In this document: piece after piece, positions 17,003 to 26,486 of the stretch
Numbering within the stretch: the stretch's first letter is position 1
Layout: every line of letters begins with the position of its first letter
DNA from: Vibrio sp. 10N
GTDB taxonomy: Bacteria > Pseudomonadota > Gammaproteobacteria > Enterobacterales > Vibrionaceae
NCBI RefSeq assembly: GCF_036245475.1
Contig: NZ_BTPM01000002.1
Location: 434,001-498,000 of the forward strand
Direction of reading: 5' to 3'
Length of the DNA: 64,000 nucleotides
Notes under the pieces: model-generated
The model's database searches: none
Told to the model about the DNA's origin: nothing
What the model saw: the letters and a program-made list of their open reading frames with translations, nothing else
Translations under genes and position numbers: made by a program

Positions 17003-18211
17003 TTACTGCTCCAAAAAACTGATCCAAGGGCTAACCGTTGGATGTAGCTGCTTTGAGCTTGCGGCCTTTTTCATTGAGTTGAGCGCGAGTTTGGGCTGCT
17101 TCATCTCAAAGTGTGCCATGCCTTTTATGTATTGCAGCTCTGCTACTTCATCCTTAGTCGCGTTGGGTGCATAAGTCTTAGTGTATTCAGAGGCTACTTT
17201 ATACTGCTTGTCTTGCAGCATTAGGCGAGCAATACGGATTTGACTCGTGGCCGTTGGGCCCATCTCGTACGCTTGTTGGTAGGCCAAAATCGCTTGGTCT
17301 ACTTCTTGCGCTTGATGGTAGAAAGACGCTAGCTTTTCAACATGCTTTTGCGTTGTCTCTATATTTCCTTGTTCCATAGCGAGCTTAAGTGTTTTCGCTG
17401 CACGGTAGGGTATGCCCTGATAAGCCATAAAGTTTACAAGTCTTAAGTACTCCTTTTCACTTTCCAGTAGGTTGAGCTCATACGCGGCTTCTAGAGCTGC
17501 TAGCGAGTTTCGATCCTGGTTCATTTCCATGTAAATCCCAGAAAGCTGCATCCAATAACGCTTCTTCTGTGGATATTTGGAAGTGAGTGTCTTGAGTACA
17601 CCTGCCGTGCTCTTGTACTGCTTTAGCTCATAGTGCGAAGCGAGCAGCAACAGGTACCAAGACTCACTCGGCTCTTTGGTCATCGAAATGGCTTTTTTGG
17701 TCGGTGTAATGGCGTTTTTGTAATCGCCCATTTGCACGTATGCGCTTGCCAATGTGATGTACGCATGAGCGTTAGGTTTGTCTTCCGTGGTTTCCGCCAC
17801 CTTAAACCAAGCCTTCATGGTATTGACCGATTTTTGGTATTGCTCCTCGGCGAGATAGAGCTGAGCCAAACTGTAGCGAACCTGCTGCGCGACTGGCACG
17901 GGGAGGGCATTGACCTCCAGTGCTTTTGCAAAATAGTTCGCCGCTTGTTTATAGTCCTCTCGAAGTGAATACAAAAAACCCATTTGCTGCAGTAACACTG
18001 CTCGGTCGTACTTTTTCTTCTTGGTTGATTCAATAGCGCTTTCTAGCTTTTCTATCGCGTACGCGTATTTCTCTTCGGCAATCCACTTTTGCACCTTGTT
18101 TACTGTGCGAAAGGTCTTGTCCGAAAGCTGTGGTGGATCCTGAGCGATAGCTGGGCTGTTTAAACAGCCCGCTATAAGCAACACAGAAGCCAATTTTTTG
18201 AACGTATTCAT
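17003..18211 (-). CDS. TPR-repeat protein of the TonB operon
   Basis: About 402 aa: an N-terminal signal sequence (VLLIAGCLNSPAIAQ, possibly a lipobox at Cys15) followed by many tetratricopeptide-like helix pairs over the whole length. It is probably a periplasmic or membrane-anchored scaffold. A TPR gene at the end of the TtpC-TonB operon is usual in vibrios. Start: the annotated long frame begins inside tonB, but AAGGAGTCGAAC directly precedes the ATG used here and the signal peptide starts there. It lies ten bases after the tonB stop. Confidence 0.82.
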   Translation of the reverse strand: MNTFKKLASVLLIAGCLNSPAIAQDPPQLSDKTFRTVNKVQKWIAEEKYAYAIEKLESAIESTKKKKYDRAVLLQQMGFLYSLREDYKQAANYFAKALEVNALPVPVAQQVRYSLAQLYLAEEQYQKSVNTMKAWFKVAETTEDKPNAHAYITLASAYVQMGDYKNAITPTKKAISMTKEPSESWYLLLLASHYELKQYKSTAGVLKTLTSKYPQKKRYWMQLSGIYMEMNQDRNSLAALEAAYELNLLESEKEYLRLVNFMAYQGIPYRAAKTLKLAMEQGNIETTQKHVEKLASFYHQAQEVDQAILAYQQAYEMGPTATSQIRIARLMLQDKQYKVASEYTKTYAPNATKDEVAELQYIKGMAHFEMKQPKLALNSMKKAASSKQLHPTVSPWISFLEQ

Positions 18212-18221
18212 GTTCGACTCC

Positions 18222-18854
18222 TTAGTTGGTAGAAAACTCAATTTCTTGAGACATACGAGTACTGACCGCCTGACCATCGACTTGCTTAGGTTTGAATGTC
18301 CATTTAGCAATAGTCTTTTTAGCCGCGCGGCCAAGACCGAGCTTACGTGGGGTCTCTTTGAGGACTTTGACATCCTCAACCGTGCCACGTTCGTTAACAG
18401 TAAACTCTACCAGTACCACACCTTTCTCAATGCCAGAACGCGCTGCTTTACGTGGCATTTGCGGTTGGAAAGTAGCCAATGGTACCGGGCCGTTATTACC
18501 CACAACCTGAGCACTACCACCTTGGGTGTAGTGACCTAACACCGAACCGCCTGTGACATTGACGGGTAGGTTGAGATTAGGCATATCCATGGCAATTTGT
18601 TCCATCACCGGTTTGACCGTTGATGCCACTTTCATTTCTGGTGGCGGTGGCGGACGTTTCGGTGGTGGTGGTTTTGGTAGCTCTCGCTTTTTCTCCTGTA
18701 CATTTTCTTGCGGTTTAACGCGAATAAAATCGACCATACGCAGATCGTCACTCGACGCTAACTCGTGGCGCTCTTTGTTTACTAGCTTGTCCATCCCCCA
18801 GAAGAGTCCGAGGGCGACAACGAGCGCCAGTGCTACAGAGGCCAGATAACGCAT
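18222..18854 (-). CDS. tonB: TonB family energy transducer
   Basis: A 210-aa TonB protein: one N-terminal membrane anchor (YLASVALALVVALGLFWGM), a proline-rich span with repeated Pro-Lys/Pro-Pro stretches (KPPPPKRPPPPP), and a C-terminal domain containing ARSGIEKGVVLVEFTVNERG and ending EIEFSTN. It lacks the long periplasmic spacer of E. coli TonB, as is typical for TonB2-type proteins of vibrios. It transmits proton-motive energy from ExbB/ExbD, here together with TtpC, to outer-membrane receptors. Three bases separate it from exbD. Confidence 0.92.
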   Translation of the reverse strand: MRYLASVALALVVALGLFWGMDKLVNKERHELASSDDLRMVDFIRVKPQENVQEKKRELPKPPPPKRPPPPPEMKVASTVKPVMEQIAMDMPNLNLPVNVTGGSVLGHYTQGGSAQVVGNNGPVPLATFQPQMPRKAARSGIEKGVVLVEFTVNERGTVEDVKVLKETPRKLGLGRAAKKTIAKWTFKPKQVDGQAVSTRMSQEIEFSTN

Positions 18855-18857
18855 AGG

Positions 18858-19265
18858 TTACCCCTTATCTGTAGCGGCGATGGAGATGTTTTCTACCCCA
18901 GCCATTTTGATCTGATCCATCACCTTCACCACGACACCAGCACTGGCTTCTTGGTCCGCTTGAATCACCACAGCGCCTTCCGGGCTTTCTGCTTTGAGTC
19001 GTTCGATGTTAGCGCGTACAGCATCAACTTCGATACGACGCTTATCTACCCAGACATCGCCAGCCGCACCAATGGCGACCATGATGTTACCGTTTTTGAC
19101 CACCTGTGCTGTGTTGGCACTTGGTCTACTGACTTCTATACCGGCTTCTTTGACGAAAGAAGTCGTAACAATGAAGAAAATCAACATGATGAAAACAATG
19201 TCCAGCATTGGCGTCATATCGATCGCCGCTTCTTCATTGCTTTCACTGCTATAGCGTCTTTTCAT
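18858..19265 (-). CDS. exbD: ExbD biopolymer transport protein
   Basis: A 135-aa ExbD/TolR protein. One membrane helix near the N-terminus carries the proton-relaying aspartate in the block IDMTPMLDIVFIMLIFFIV. The C-terminal periplasmic domain follows. It is part of the ExbB-ExbD-TtpC motor that energises TonB. It is encoded between exbB and tonB on the minus strand with 26- and 3-base gaps. Confidence 0.93.
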   Translation of the reverse strand: MKRRYSSESNEEAAIDMTPMLDIVFIMLIFFIVTTSFVKEAGIEVSRPSANTAQVVKNGNIMVAIGAAGDVWVDKRRIEVDAVRANIERLKAESPEGAVVIQADQEASAGVVVKVMDQIKMAGVENISIAATDKG

Positions 19266-19291
19266 GACCTATATCCTTATAATTCCGTTTA

Positions 19292-19819
19292 CTAAGCGAC
19301 GTGTTTTAGCTGGTCTTCCAGCTTTTGCGTGGTCACTTTGGCAAGATGATCCAATCGAGTGCTAAAGAATAAGCCAGACAGAGAAGCGACCATTCCCGCA
19401 AGGGTAGGTATGGTTGCTTTGGAAATGCCTGAAGCCATGGCTCGCGGGCTTCCCGTGCCTACGACAGCAAGGATGTCAAACACGTGAATCATGCCGACAA
19501 CCGTACCCAGTAGACCGAGCAGCGGACACAGTGCGATCAATACTTTGACCACCGGTAGTCCTTTCTTGTTCTCGATATCCTGGCGAGAGACAAGCTCTTG
19601 GCGGATCATTTTTGCGTTCCAGCTTTGATGTTCGGGGCGTGCAGTCCACTCTTCGAGTGTTTTCTTTGCCATGCGCGGAGCAACGGCTAAGAAATAGAAC
19701 CAGCGCTCAAGTAGCACACTCCAAAGTAAAAAGCTGAGAATAAAGATGGCGAATAGGACATCGCCACCCATTCCTAAAAAGCGTCTTATCGACTCAAATT
19801 CTTCGACTAACCACCACAT
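19292..19819 (-). CDS. exbB: ExbB / MotA-TolQ-family proton channel
   Basis: A 175-aa ExbB with three membrane helices. The conserved C-terminal block LIALCPLLGLLGTVVGMIHVF and the later ATIPTLAGMVASLSGLFFS correspond to the pore-lining helices of the MotA/TolQ/ExbB channel family. It is short, as in the ExbB2 proteins of vibrios. The larger TtpC immediately upstream shares the same channel domain. Nine bases separate the two genes. Confidence 0.92.
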   Translation of the reverse strand: MWWLVEEFESIRRFLGMGGDVLFAIFILSFLLWSVLLERWFYFLAVAPRMAKKTLEEWTARPEHQSWNAKMIRQELVSRQDIENKKGLPVVKVLIALCPLLGLLGTVVGMIHVFDILAVVGTGSPRAMASGISKATIPTLAGMVASLSGLFFSTRLDHLAKVTTQKLEDQLKHVA

Positions 19820-19828
19820 AGCCGCTCC

Positions 19829-21196
19829 TTATGCCTCTGATGAGTGCAGTTTTTCTTGGTAGCGAGCAATAAATCCAGCGCTTTGCTCTTCCAGCGTCTG
19901 AACCAGTCGACGTGCCTTACTATGGACAAGGGTGTAGAAGAACAGCAGTGGAATAGCCACAACTAGGCCAAGCATGGTCGTTACGAGGGCTTCTGAAATA
20001 CCGCCTGCCATGAGTTTTGGATCGCCAGTACCGAATAGCGTGATGGCCTGGAACGTACCGATCATCCCCATTACTGTACCAAGAAGGCCGAGTAGGGGAG
20101 CGACGGAGGCAAACAGTTTTATAGAGCCGACAAAACGTTCGATTCGCGGTGCGTTGCGCATAATGATCTCATCCAGTTTCGCTTCCAGATCTTCAAGGTT
20201 GCTGCCTTTATGCGATTGGTATGCTTCGATAACTTCGCCAAGAGGGTTGCTCTTAAGTACTTGATCAGACTTCGCTTGCTTGCGCATTTTGCCGCCGATA
20301 ACCAGAAGGCGTAGGTAACAAGCCACCGCTATTAGAGCGCCAATTAGGCCCATGCCTAAAATGATATAGCCGACGATACCGCCTTGATCGACGCGCTCTT
20401 TCACAGTTGGGCTTTGAACCAATAGTGAAAGGATCACACCACGAGATGGGTCAACAAATAGAGGTTGATAACTGTCTGCTGTGGTTTCAAACGGTGATAC
20501 TAGGGTAGTGATGTTGGCTGAAGGTTGACGAGAAAGCTCTTCAAACTTGCCCGTTTGTGGGACGTAAGTAACGTACTTACCGTCAGCGATGGCATTAAAC
20601 TCGCCGACTAAAGTCACTTCAGTTTGTGCTTCGTTACCTTCACCATAAACCACGGTGGCGTTGGCTTTTGAGGTTTCACCCGAGGCTACAATTTGCTGAA
20701 GAATGGTGTACCAGAAACCTTCAAGCTCCGCAGTAGATGGTAGCTCTTTACTCTCAGCGAGTTTAGTCAAAAGTGCATCACGTTCTGGGAATTTAACCGC
20801 GTTTTGAGAGGCATTAAATAGCCCTTTAAACTCCCCCGCGTACTGTCTTAGGACACCAAACATTTCACCGAGTGTGCCTGAGCGTTGGCGAAGAGTTTCA
20901 GTGAGTTCGGTGAGTAGCACATCGTTGCTATCAAATGTTGCCTTGAGTGTGTCACCACGTGCTGTCTCTTGTGCAAGTTGGGCACGTGCTTTTTCGAGCA
21001 ATGCCTTTTGGTTATTACGATCGGCTAAGAATTCAGCTTCACGTTGTTTATTTTCTTTGGACTCTAATGAGCTTTGCGATTTAACCGTTTTTAAAAGCTC
21101 ATTCATAGAGATAGGTTTGGTTTCTGCACTCGCAACGGTTGGCAAAAGCAATAGGCCAGAGAGCACAAGTGAGGCCATAGATTTAAATGCAGTCAT
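19829..21196 (-). CDS. ttpC: TtpC, ExbB-like TonB2-system component
   Basis: A 455-aa protein with a cleavable signal peptide (SLVLSGLLLLPTVASAE), a long periplasmic coiled-coil-rich region (about residues 25-260) and a C-terminal MotA/TolQ/ExbB domain with GLLGTVMGMIGTFQA and a further glycine-rich helix. This combination defines TtpC, shown in Vibrio to be required for TonB2-dependent iron-siderophore uptake. The start codon overlaps the stop of the DUF3450 gene upstream. Confidence 0.9.
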   Translation of the reverse strand: MTAFKSMASLVLSGLLLLPTVASAETKPISMNELLKTVKSQSSLESKENKQREAEFLADRNNQKALLEKARAQLAQETARGDTLKATFDSNDVLLTELTETLRQRSGTLGEMFGVLRQYAGEFKGLFNASQNAVKFPERDALLTKLAESKELPSTAELEGFWYTILQQIVASGETSKANATVVYGEGNEAQTEVTLVGEFNAIADGKYVTYVPQTGKFEELSRQPSANITTLVSPFETTADSYQPLFVDPSRGVILSLLVQSPTVKERVDQGGIVGYIILGMGLIGALIAVACYLRLLVIGGKMRKQAKSDQVLKSNPLGEVIEAYQSHKGSNLEDLEAKLDEIIMRNAPRIERFVGSIKLFASVAPLLGLLGTVMGMIGTFQAITLFGTGDPKLMAGGISEALVTTMLGLVVAIPLLFFYTLVHSKARRLVQTLEEQSAGFIARYQEKLHSSEA

Positions 21197-21963
21197 TATT
21201 GATTCTCCCCGGTGTAGATTGGTAGCTTGATCAGTGCTGGTGGCGCTTGCTTCTTAGCAACGCGCAGACCTTGTTGAACTGCGCCGCGGTATTGCTCTGG
21301 GAGTGCTTCCCACTCGCGAGTTTGCTGATTCCACATGCCTGTTTCTAGACCGTCTGGAGATTGATAAAGCAGCGCTGTACGTCCGATGCGCAAGAAGTCA
21401 TAAGTGACGACTTCGCCATCACGTTCTAGGCTGGCTTTATAGGATTCAATGGAGCGAGAGAAGCCTTCTTCAATTTGGTAAGCCTCCATGACTTTTCGGT
21501 ACTTCTCTGAGGTCGTAACGTCAGCGCGATCCATAAGACGTTTAAGCTCGGTGACACGCTTGCCGCGCTCTTCTACTTGGAAGGGGAGATCAAGTTCAAT
21601 GAAGTCTTCCAGTGCTTGAACCATATTGAGAGTCAGTGGCACCACTTCCATTGCAGTTTGGTCGATTTGAGAGATCTGGTTATTTAGCGAGTCAATCTCG
21701 CCTTGTTGTGAGTTCACCATCTTCTCGATTTGTTGGTTATACGCTTTCATGCTGTCTATTTGGCGAAGTAAACCTTTGTATTCCGCCAGCATTGAATCCG
21801 TGTTCTCTGCGTACTTATCGATTTTTGCTTGTGACGTTTGTGCGTTTTTGTTTGCTTTTGCTTGTGTAGCGACGACTTGGCCACTATCCGCAGCGTAGCT
21901 AGAACCACCTATAGCGAGCATGGCTATGGTGAGGCTACTCAACGCGATATCCTTAATTTTCAT
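21196..21963 (-). CDS. DUF3450 periplasmic coiled-coil protein
   Basis: A 255-aa exported protein: signal peptide ending at SSYAAD, then a predicted coiled coil (about residues 35-110, heptad-like Gln/Asn/Leu spacing) and a C-terminal globular part with YDFLRIGRTALLYQSPDG. This matches the DUF3450 protein that precedes ttpC in Vibrio and related genera. It is thought to act with the TtpC-TonB complex but has no assigned activity. It overlaps ttpC by one base. Confidence 0.85.
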   Translation of the reverse strand: MKIKDIALSSLTIAMLAIGGSSYAADSGQVVATQAKANKNAQTSQAKIDKYAENTDSMLAEYKGLLRQIDSMKAYNQQIEKMVNSQQGEIDSLNNQISQIDQTAMEVVPLTLNMVQALEDFIELDLPFQVEERGKRVTELKRLMDRADVTTSEKYRKVMEAYQIEEGFSRSIESYKASLERDGEVVTYDFLRIGRTALLYQSPDGLETGMWNQQTREWEALPEQYRGAVQQGLRVAKKQAPPALIKLPIYTGENQ

Positions 21964-21991
21964 ATGTGCATCCTTGTGTTTTGTCAGTCGT

Positions 21992-22017
21992 AAAAAGCCG
22001 GCACGCGAACGTGCCGG
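21992..22017 (-). terminator. Intrinsic terminator after the TonB-dependent receptor
   Basis: On the minus strand CCGGCACG - TTCG - CGTGCCGG is followed by CTTTTTACG. It sits between the receptor stop and the DUF3450 start, only about 75 bases apart, so the downstream TonB operon depends on read-through or on a promoter squeezed into or around this hairpin. Confidence 0.85.
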
Positions 22018-22037
22018 AAACAGGAGGAAGGGATTAA

Positions 22038-24692
22038 TTAGAATTTCATGTTTACGTTGGCGTAGAAGTAACGGCCGATAACGTCATAGGTTGTGGCGTC
22101 TGTGTTACCCGAGATGGTGTCTAGGATAAGTGGCGGTGTTTCATCAAACAGGTTGTTGATACCACCAGACAAAGTGAAGCCGTTATCAAAGGCATAGCCA
22201 GCGCTCAAGTCATGGTAGAACATGGTTGGTACGCTAAAGTTGTATGTCTCTTGTGGGGCGTCAGCAGCACCTGGTAGTTCGTAATCAACACCCGCAATCA
22301 TGCGAGTATTCCAGTTCACACGCCATGCGTCACGAGTGACACCCAAGTTAAGCGTAGAGCGGTACTTACTGTATAGACCGATTTGGTCACTGATGAATTT
22401 ACCAGCGTAATCGACAACAGAGCCATCCGCCTGTGTCACTTCGTGTTTGAAGTTATAGGTGTTGTCCCAGTTCGCTTTGAAGACAACGACGTCAAAGTCA
22501 TGCACGTAGCGCAAGTTGAAGTCGATACCGTTTTTCTCAAGCTTACCTAGGTTTGTGGTACGCGCATCGATAGAAACAATGTCGCCGTTTCCATCACGAG
22601 TGATCTTGTCACAGTACTCGCCTGTTTTGGCACATTGATCCAGCATCAGTTGAGGGTCAACGGCATCAATCAGGTTTTCAAGTTCTACTTGCCAGTAATC
22701 AACCGTGGCAGAGAAACCCTCTACAAATGATGGTGACAGTACAAAACCAACCGACGCAGTATGGCCTTCTTCAGGTTGAAGTTCTTTGTTTGAACCATAG
22801 AAAACAGGGAACTGGGTACGGCCACTGGTGTCTTGACCTGTTGGGTCGGATAAGACGTCAAAGCTTTCTGTTGCACCACCGTACAGGTCGGCAATGGATG
22901 GGGCTCGGAATACTTCGTTGTAGGTACCGCGAAGCATCAAATCGCCAATCGGCTGGTACAAGAAGCTGTAACCCATGGTCGTCGCGCCACCAAATGTGGA
23001 GTATTTATCGTGACGAGCGGTGATCTTAGCTTCTAAGTACTCTGCCATCGTCACTTCAGACAGAATTGGAACCAGTAATTCGCCGTAGAACGAATCAACA
23101 GTGTAGCCACCCGAGGTTTCCGATTCCGCATTGCCCGAAGCGTTACCCAGAACAACTAACGCATCAGGTTGGTTTGCACCTTGCTCGTCACGGTTTTGGT
23201 AACCGGCAGCAAAAGCGATGGTACCCATCTCGGTCTCGTAGATGTCGCCCGTTACGTTGAAGTTAATGATTTGCTGTTGGTTAAAGCCAGTATCTTGGCG
23301 AGTGAAGGTTGCGTAATCCAGTGCTTCTTGGCTGACGTTGCCAAGAATGTCCATTGGTACACAGCCAGGAATGACGTTGCCGCCCGCATCCAGACACTGG
23401 CCGTTTGCAGATGGGCCAACCGCGTTGCTGACGCGATCTTTAATGAATACACCGTCTTCGATTTGTTTGGTCTTAGTTTTGCCCCAGTTGTAGTTAGCAT
23501 CCCAAGTCCAACCATTTTGGAATTCACCATCCAAACCAAGTACTACGCGGCCTGTGTCTGATTCGAAGAAGCGGTTACGACCGCCTGTTTCAACCATACG
23601 GCGACGCCAGTCAACGATATCAGCCCCTGTATTGTTGAACTCATTGTCTTTTGAAATTGGGTCGTAGCCGCTGAACTTACCAAAGATAGGCTCGGCAGCC
23701 AGTAGATAGTTAGACTCTGAGTTTGAGTACAGGGCTTCGAATGTCGCGGTAACTGGACCAAGAATGCTGGTTTCACCTAGTAGGTAGTTACCTTGAGCGG
23801 CAAGATAGCGACGTTGTGCTGGACGCTTTAAGTAGTTGTCCGGTGCATAGTTATAAAGATCACCAGGCGCATTAAAGTCACGAAGCGTATCGCTGCCTTC
23901 TGGGCCAAATGTCTTACCGTCATAATAGCCCCATGGTGGCGCTGAACTACCACTTTGGAACTGACCACCGTACCCATCGTGTTGTAGGTCAGTATTGGCG
24001 AAACCACGATCACCGGCCATGATTTCGTCTTCTTTGGTCATGCCCGCAGAAAAGGTGATATTACCGCGATCGTTAGACGCACCAGCTAGCATGCTGATGT
24101 CAGTCACTTGACCATCGCTGTTTGAGGTTGTACCACGCTTAGCATTAAGCTCAAAGCCTTCGAAATTTTGCTTGGTGATGATGTTAACAACACCACCGAT
24201 GGCATCAGAGCCGTAGACAGAAGATGCACCGTTTTTCAGCACTTCGATGCGCTCTACCATTGCGGCAGGAATCATGTTCAAGTCAACAGATGCGTCTGCC
24301 CCCGTACCACCATTTACCATGCGGCGACCATTGACTAGAACGAGTGTACGCTCAGCACCTAAACCGCGCAGGTTTACTGTTGCAGCACCGTTACTGCCGT
24401 TGTTTACCGATGTGCTTTGTACCGTACCACCCACGCCAGGTAATTGGTTCAAGACATCACCTATGGCAACTAGACCTGTATTTTCAATGTATTCTGATGA
24501 AAGGACCTGAACTGGCTCTGCGCCTTCCATTTCCACTCGAGAAATACGTGACCCGGTCACTTTCATTTTCTGAAGCTTTTCTACGTCTTGTTGTCCCGTT
24601 TCTTCAGCAAACGCTATCGGCACTGCGAATAAATTCGCGGTGCCAAGCGCAAGACTCACTGCTACCGAGAGGCATGTGCTTTTTCTTAACAT
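22038..24692 (-). CDS. TonB-dependent outer-membrane receptor
   Basis: An 884-aa receptor with a signal peptide ending near PIAFAEE, a plug domain (TGLVAIGDVLNQLPGVGG, NLRGLGAERTLVLVNGRR and DAIGGVVNIIT), and a long beta barrel ending in the expected aromatic residue (ANVNMKF). The mature start contains a KVTGSRI stretch, like the large OAR/Caulobacter-type receptors that import siderophores, sugars or peptides. The ligand cannot be read from sequence. Its own TonB complex is encoded directly downstream, and a Yej-like ABC importer lies divergently upstream. The gene has its own terminator. Confidence 0.92.
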   Translation of the reverse strand: MLRKSTCLSVAVSLALGTANLFAVPIAFAEETGQQDVEKLQKMKVTGSRISRVEMEGAEPVQVLSSEYIENTGLVAIGDVLNQLPGVGGTVQSTSVNNGSNGAATVNLRGLGAERTLVLVNGRRMVNGGTGADASVDLNMIPAAMVERIEVLKNGASSVYGSDAIGGVVNIITKQNFEGFELNAKRGTTSNSDGQVTDISMLAGASNDRGNITFSAGMTKEDEIMAGDRGFANTDLQHDGYGGQFQSGSSAPPWGYYDGKTFGPEGSDTLRDFNAPGDLYNYAPDNYLKRPAQRRYLAAQGNYLLGETSILGPVTATFEALYSNSESNYLLAAEPIFGKFSGYDPISKDNEFNNTGADIVDWRRRMVETGGRNRFFESDTGRVVLGLDGEFQNGWTWDANYNWGKTKTKQIEDGVFIKDRVSNAVGPSANGQCLDAGGNVIPGCVPMDILGNVSQEALDYATFTRQDTGFNQQQIINFNVTGDIYETEMGTIAFAAGYQNRDEQGANQPDALVVLGNASGNAESETSGGYTVDSFYGELLVPILSEVTMAEYLEAKITARHDKYSTFGGATTMGYSFLYQPIGDLMLRGTYNEVFRAPSIADLYGGATESFDVLSDPTGQDTSGRTQFPVFYGSNKELQPEEGHTASVGFVLSPSFVEGFSATVDYWQVELENLIDAVDPQLMLDQCAKTGEYCDKITRDGNGDIVSIDARTTNLGKLEKNGIDFNLRYVHDFDVVVFKANWDNTYNFKHEVTQADGSVVDYAGKFISDQIGLYSKYRSTLNLGVTRDAWRVNWNTRMIAGVDYELPGAADAPQETYNFSVPTMFYHDLSAGYAFDNGFTLSGGINNLFDETPPLILDTISGNTDATTYDVIGRYFYANVNMKF

Positions 24693-25457
24693 CCTTGTAC
24701 TCCATTGCGCCAGTTTCTGCTGGCTTCTGTTGTGTATTGCATTTTTGATTAAGTCGTTAATTCGGTGTTAACAACAAGCGCAACTTATGACGGGTTGGAA
24801 AAGTAATGTCAAATCAGCCATTTAAATAGAACGTTAGTTTGTAAAAAGTGATTTATTCTCTGATTAATCATTAAAACGGTGTTTTCTTGTAAATAAATTG
24901 TGAAACGCAGACGGATTTATAAAAAATCTCGTAGAATCTAGCAAGTGAGGTAAATTCAGATCATAATTCGATCTAGACTTAAACATTTGGTGTTTTATTC
25001 TGCTCTTTGCTGATTCAACTAGATTGATGTTCTAATTGTAAAATCAAGCGGTAATTCACTACTTAGAAGGTTCGTCTATAATTCGAACAATGAGGCTTTA
25101 GAGCCTTTTAAATGGGCGGGTTGAGTGGTCATGTGATACGGAGTTCATATTTGCATCGTGAATATTTATGCATTAATTATGGAACGTTTCTTACATTTTT
25201 GTGTAGAGTCATTGCTCTATGTGGGAGTTTGAAATATTGATGATGAGTTATTTATGAAATTATGTCCTTTTTTTTAAATTATGAGTGTCATTAATTAAAA
25301 GTGACACTGTTGTTTGTTTGTGATAAAAACGTTGTCGATAATAATGAGGCAAGAAATAATTATTGAAGCAAGGACGCAAAATATTATTTTGGAGGCTGAA
25401 AATATAGGTCTCATCATCTCGTCATTTAGTGAACAGCAAACATGGAGAAGTTGATTA
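24693..25457. promoter_or_regulatory. 765-bp AT-rich divergent regulatory region
   Basis: No convincing gene lies between the divergent receptor and ABC transporter operons. The DNA is distinctly AT-rich. Visible elements are a TGATTAATCA palindrome (24861-24870), an inverted repeat AGTGTCA / TGACACT with an 11-base spacer (25284-25308), and a small AGGCT-TTAG-AGCCT hairpin followed by TTT (25093-25109). Both operon promoters must lie here, but I cannot place a confident -35/-10 pair. Confidence 0.5.
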
Positions 25458-26483
25458 ATGCTGTCTTATTTTCTTCGTCGTCTGGCTCTAGTAGTGCCGA
25501 CATTTTTGGGCGTGACTATCCTGATATTTGCCATTACTCGATTCGTCCCTGGTGGTCCTGTTGAAAGAATGCTGGCAAATATGCATTCGCAAGGAGACGG
25601 TGGTAGTTCACTGTCTATGTCTGGTACAAACTCCGCATTATCTGAAGAGCAAATTCAAGAGCTCAACGCGTTTTATGGTCTCGACAAGCCCGTCCATGTG
25701 GCTTATTTAGAATGGATCACTAACCTGGTTAAATTAGACCTTGGTGAATCTACTCGATATTACGAGCCTGTAACGGATATGATCGCAGAGCGCCTGCCTG
25801 TATCGCTGTTTTACGGAGGGATGACCTTCTTTATCAGTTACTTTATCTCTATTCCTCTTGGCTACTATAAAGCATTGAAGCATGGCTCAGTTTTTGACTC
25901 CTTGTCTTCCGTTGCAATCTTCGTCGGTTACGCACTGCCTGGCTACGTGGTTGGCGTGTTGCTGATCACGCTTTTCAGCTATCACCTTGAGTGGACGCCA
26001 ATGGGTGGCTTTACCAGTGATGACTTTGAAGACTATGAGCTAGTGTCGGAGCAAGTGAAAGACATTATGTGGCACGCAATATTACCACTTATCTGTTATT
26101 TGATTGGTGATTTTGCCACGTTGACGATGACGATGAAAAATAATCTGATGGAAAACTTATCCGCAGACTATATAAGAACTGCCATTGCCAAAGGGTTGCC
26201 TTTCAAACAGGCCGTTAGAAAGCACGCACTTCGCAATAGCCTTATTCCTATTGCTAGCCACTTCGGTAATTCCCTATTGTTCTTTATGACAGGCGCTTTC
26301 TTGATAGAAGTGATATTTAATATCGATGGGATAGGTCTTCTTGGTTACGAATCTATTATGGAGCGAGATTATCCTGTCGTTATGGGAATAGTGGCGATAA
26401 ACGCAATTTTATTACTTTTCGGGAACATCATTTCCGATATATGCGTCGCATTTGTCGACCCACGTGTGAAGTTTGGGAGTTAG
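25458..26483 (+). CDS. Peptide-type ABC transporter permease (YejB/DppB-like)
   Basis: A 341-aa inner-membrane permease with six predicted helices. The opening LRRLALVVPTFLGVTILIF and RFVPGGPVERMLA are very like YejB, the permease of the microcin C/oligopeptide importer, and differ from the shorter DppB start. The EAA-type coupling loop is seen around DYIRTAIAKGLPFKQAVRKH. It is the first gene of a five-gene operon (permease, permease, binding protein, ATPase, ATPase). The second permease starts after three bases. Confidence 0.85.
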   Translation: MLSYFLRRLALVVPTFLGVTILIFAITRFVPGGPVERMLANMHSQGDGGSSLSMSGTNSALSEEQIQELNAFYGLDKPVHVAYLEWITNLVKLDLGESTRYYEPVTDMIAERLPVSLFYGGMTFFISYFISIPLGYYKALKHGSVFDSLSSVAIFVGYALPGYVVGVLLITLFSYHLEWTPMGGFTSDDFEDYELVSEQVKDIMWHAILPLICYLIGDFATLTMTMKNNLMENLSADYIRTAIAKGLPFKQAVRKHALRNSLIPIASHFGNSLLFFMTGAFLIEVIFNIDGIGLLGYESIMERDYPVVMGIVAINAILLLFGNIISDICVAFVDPRVKFGS

Positions 26484-26486
26484 TTC

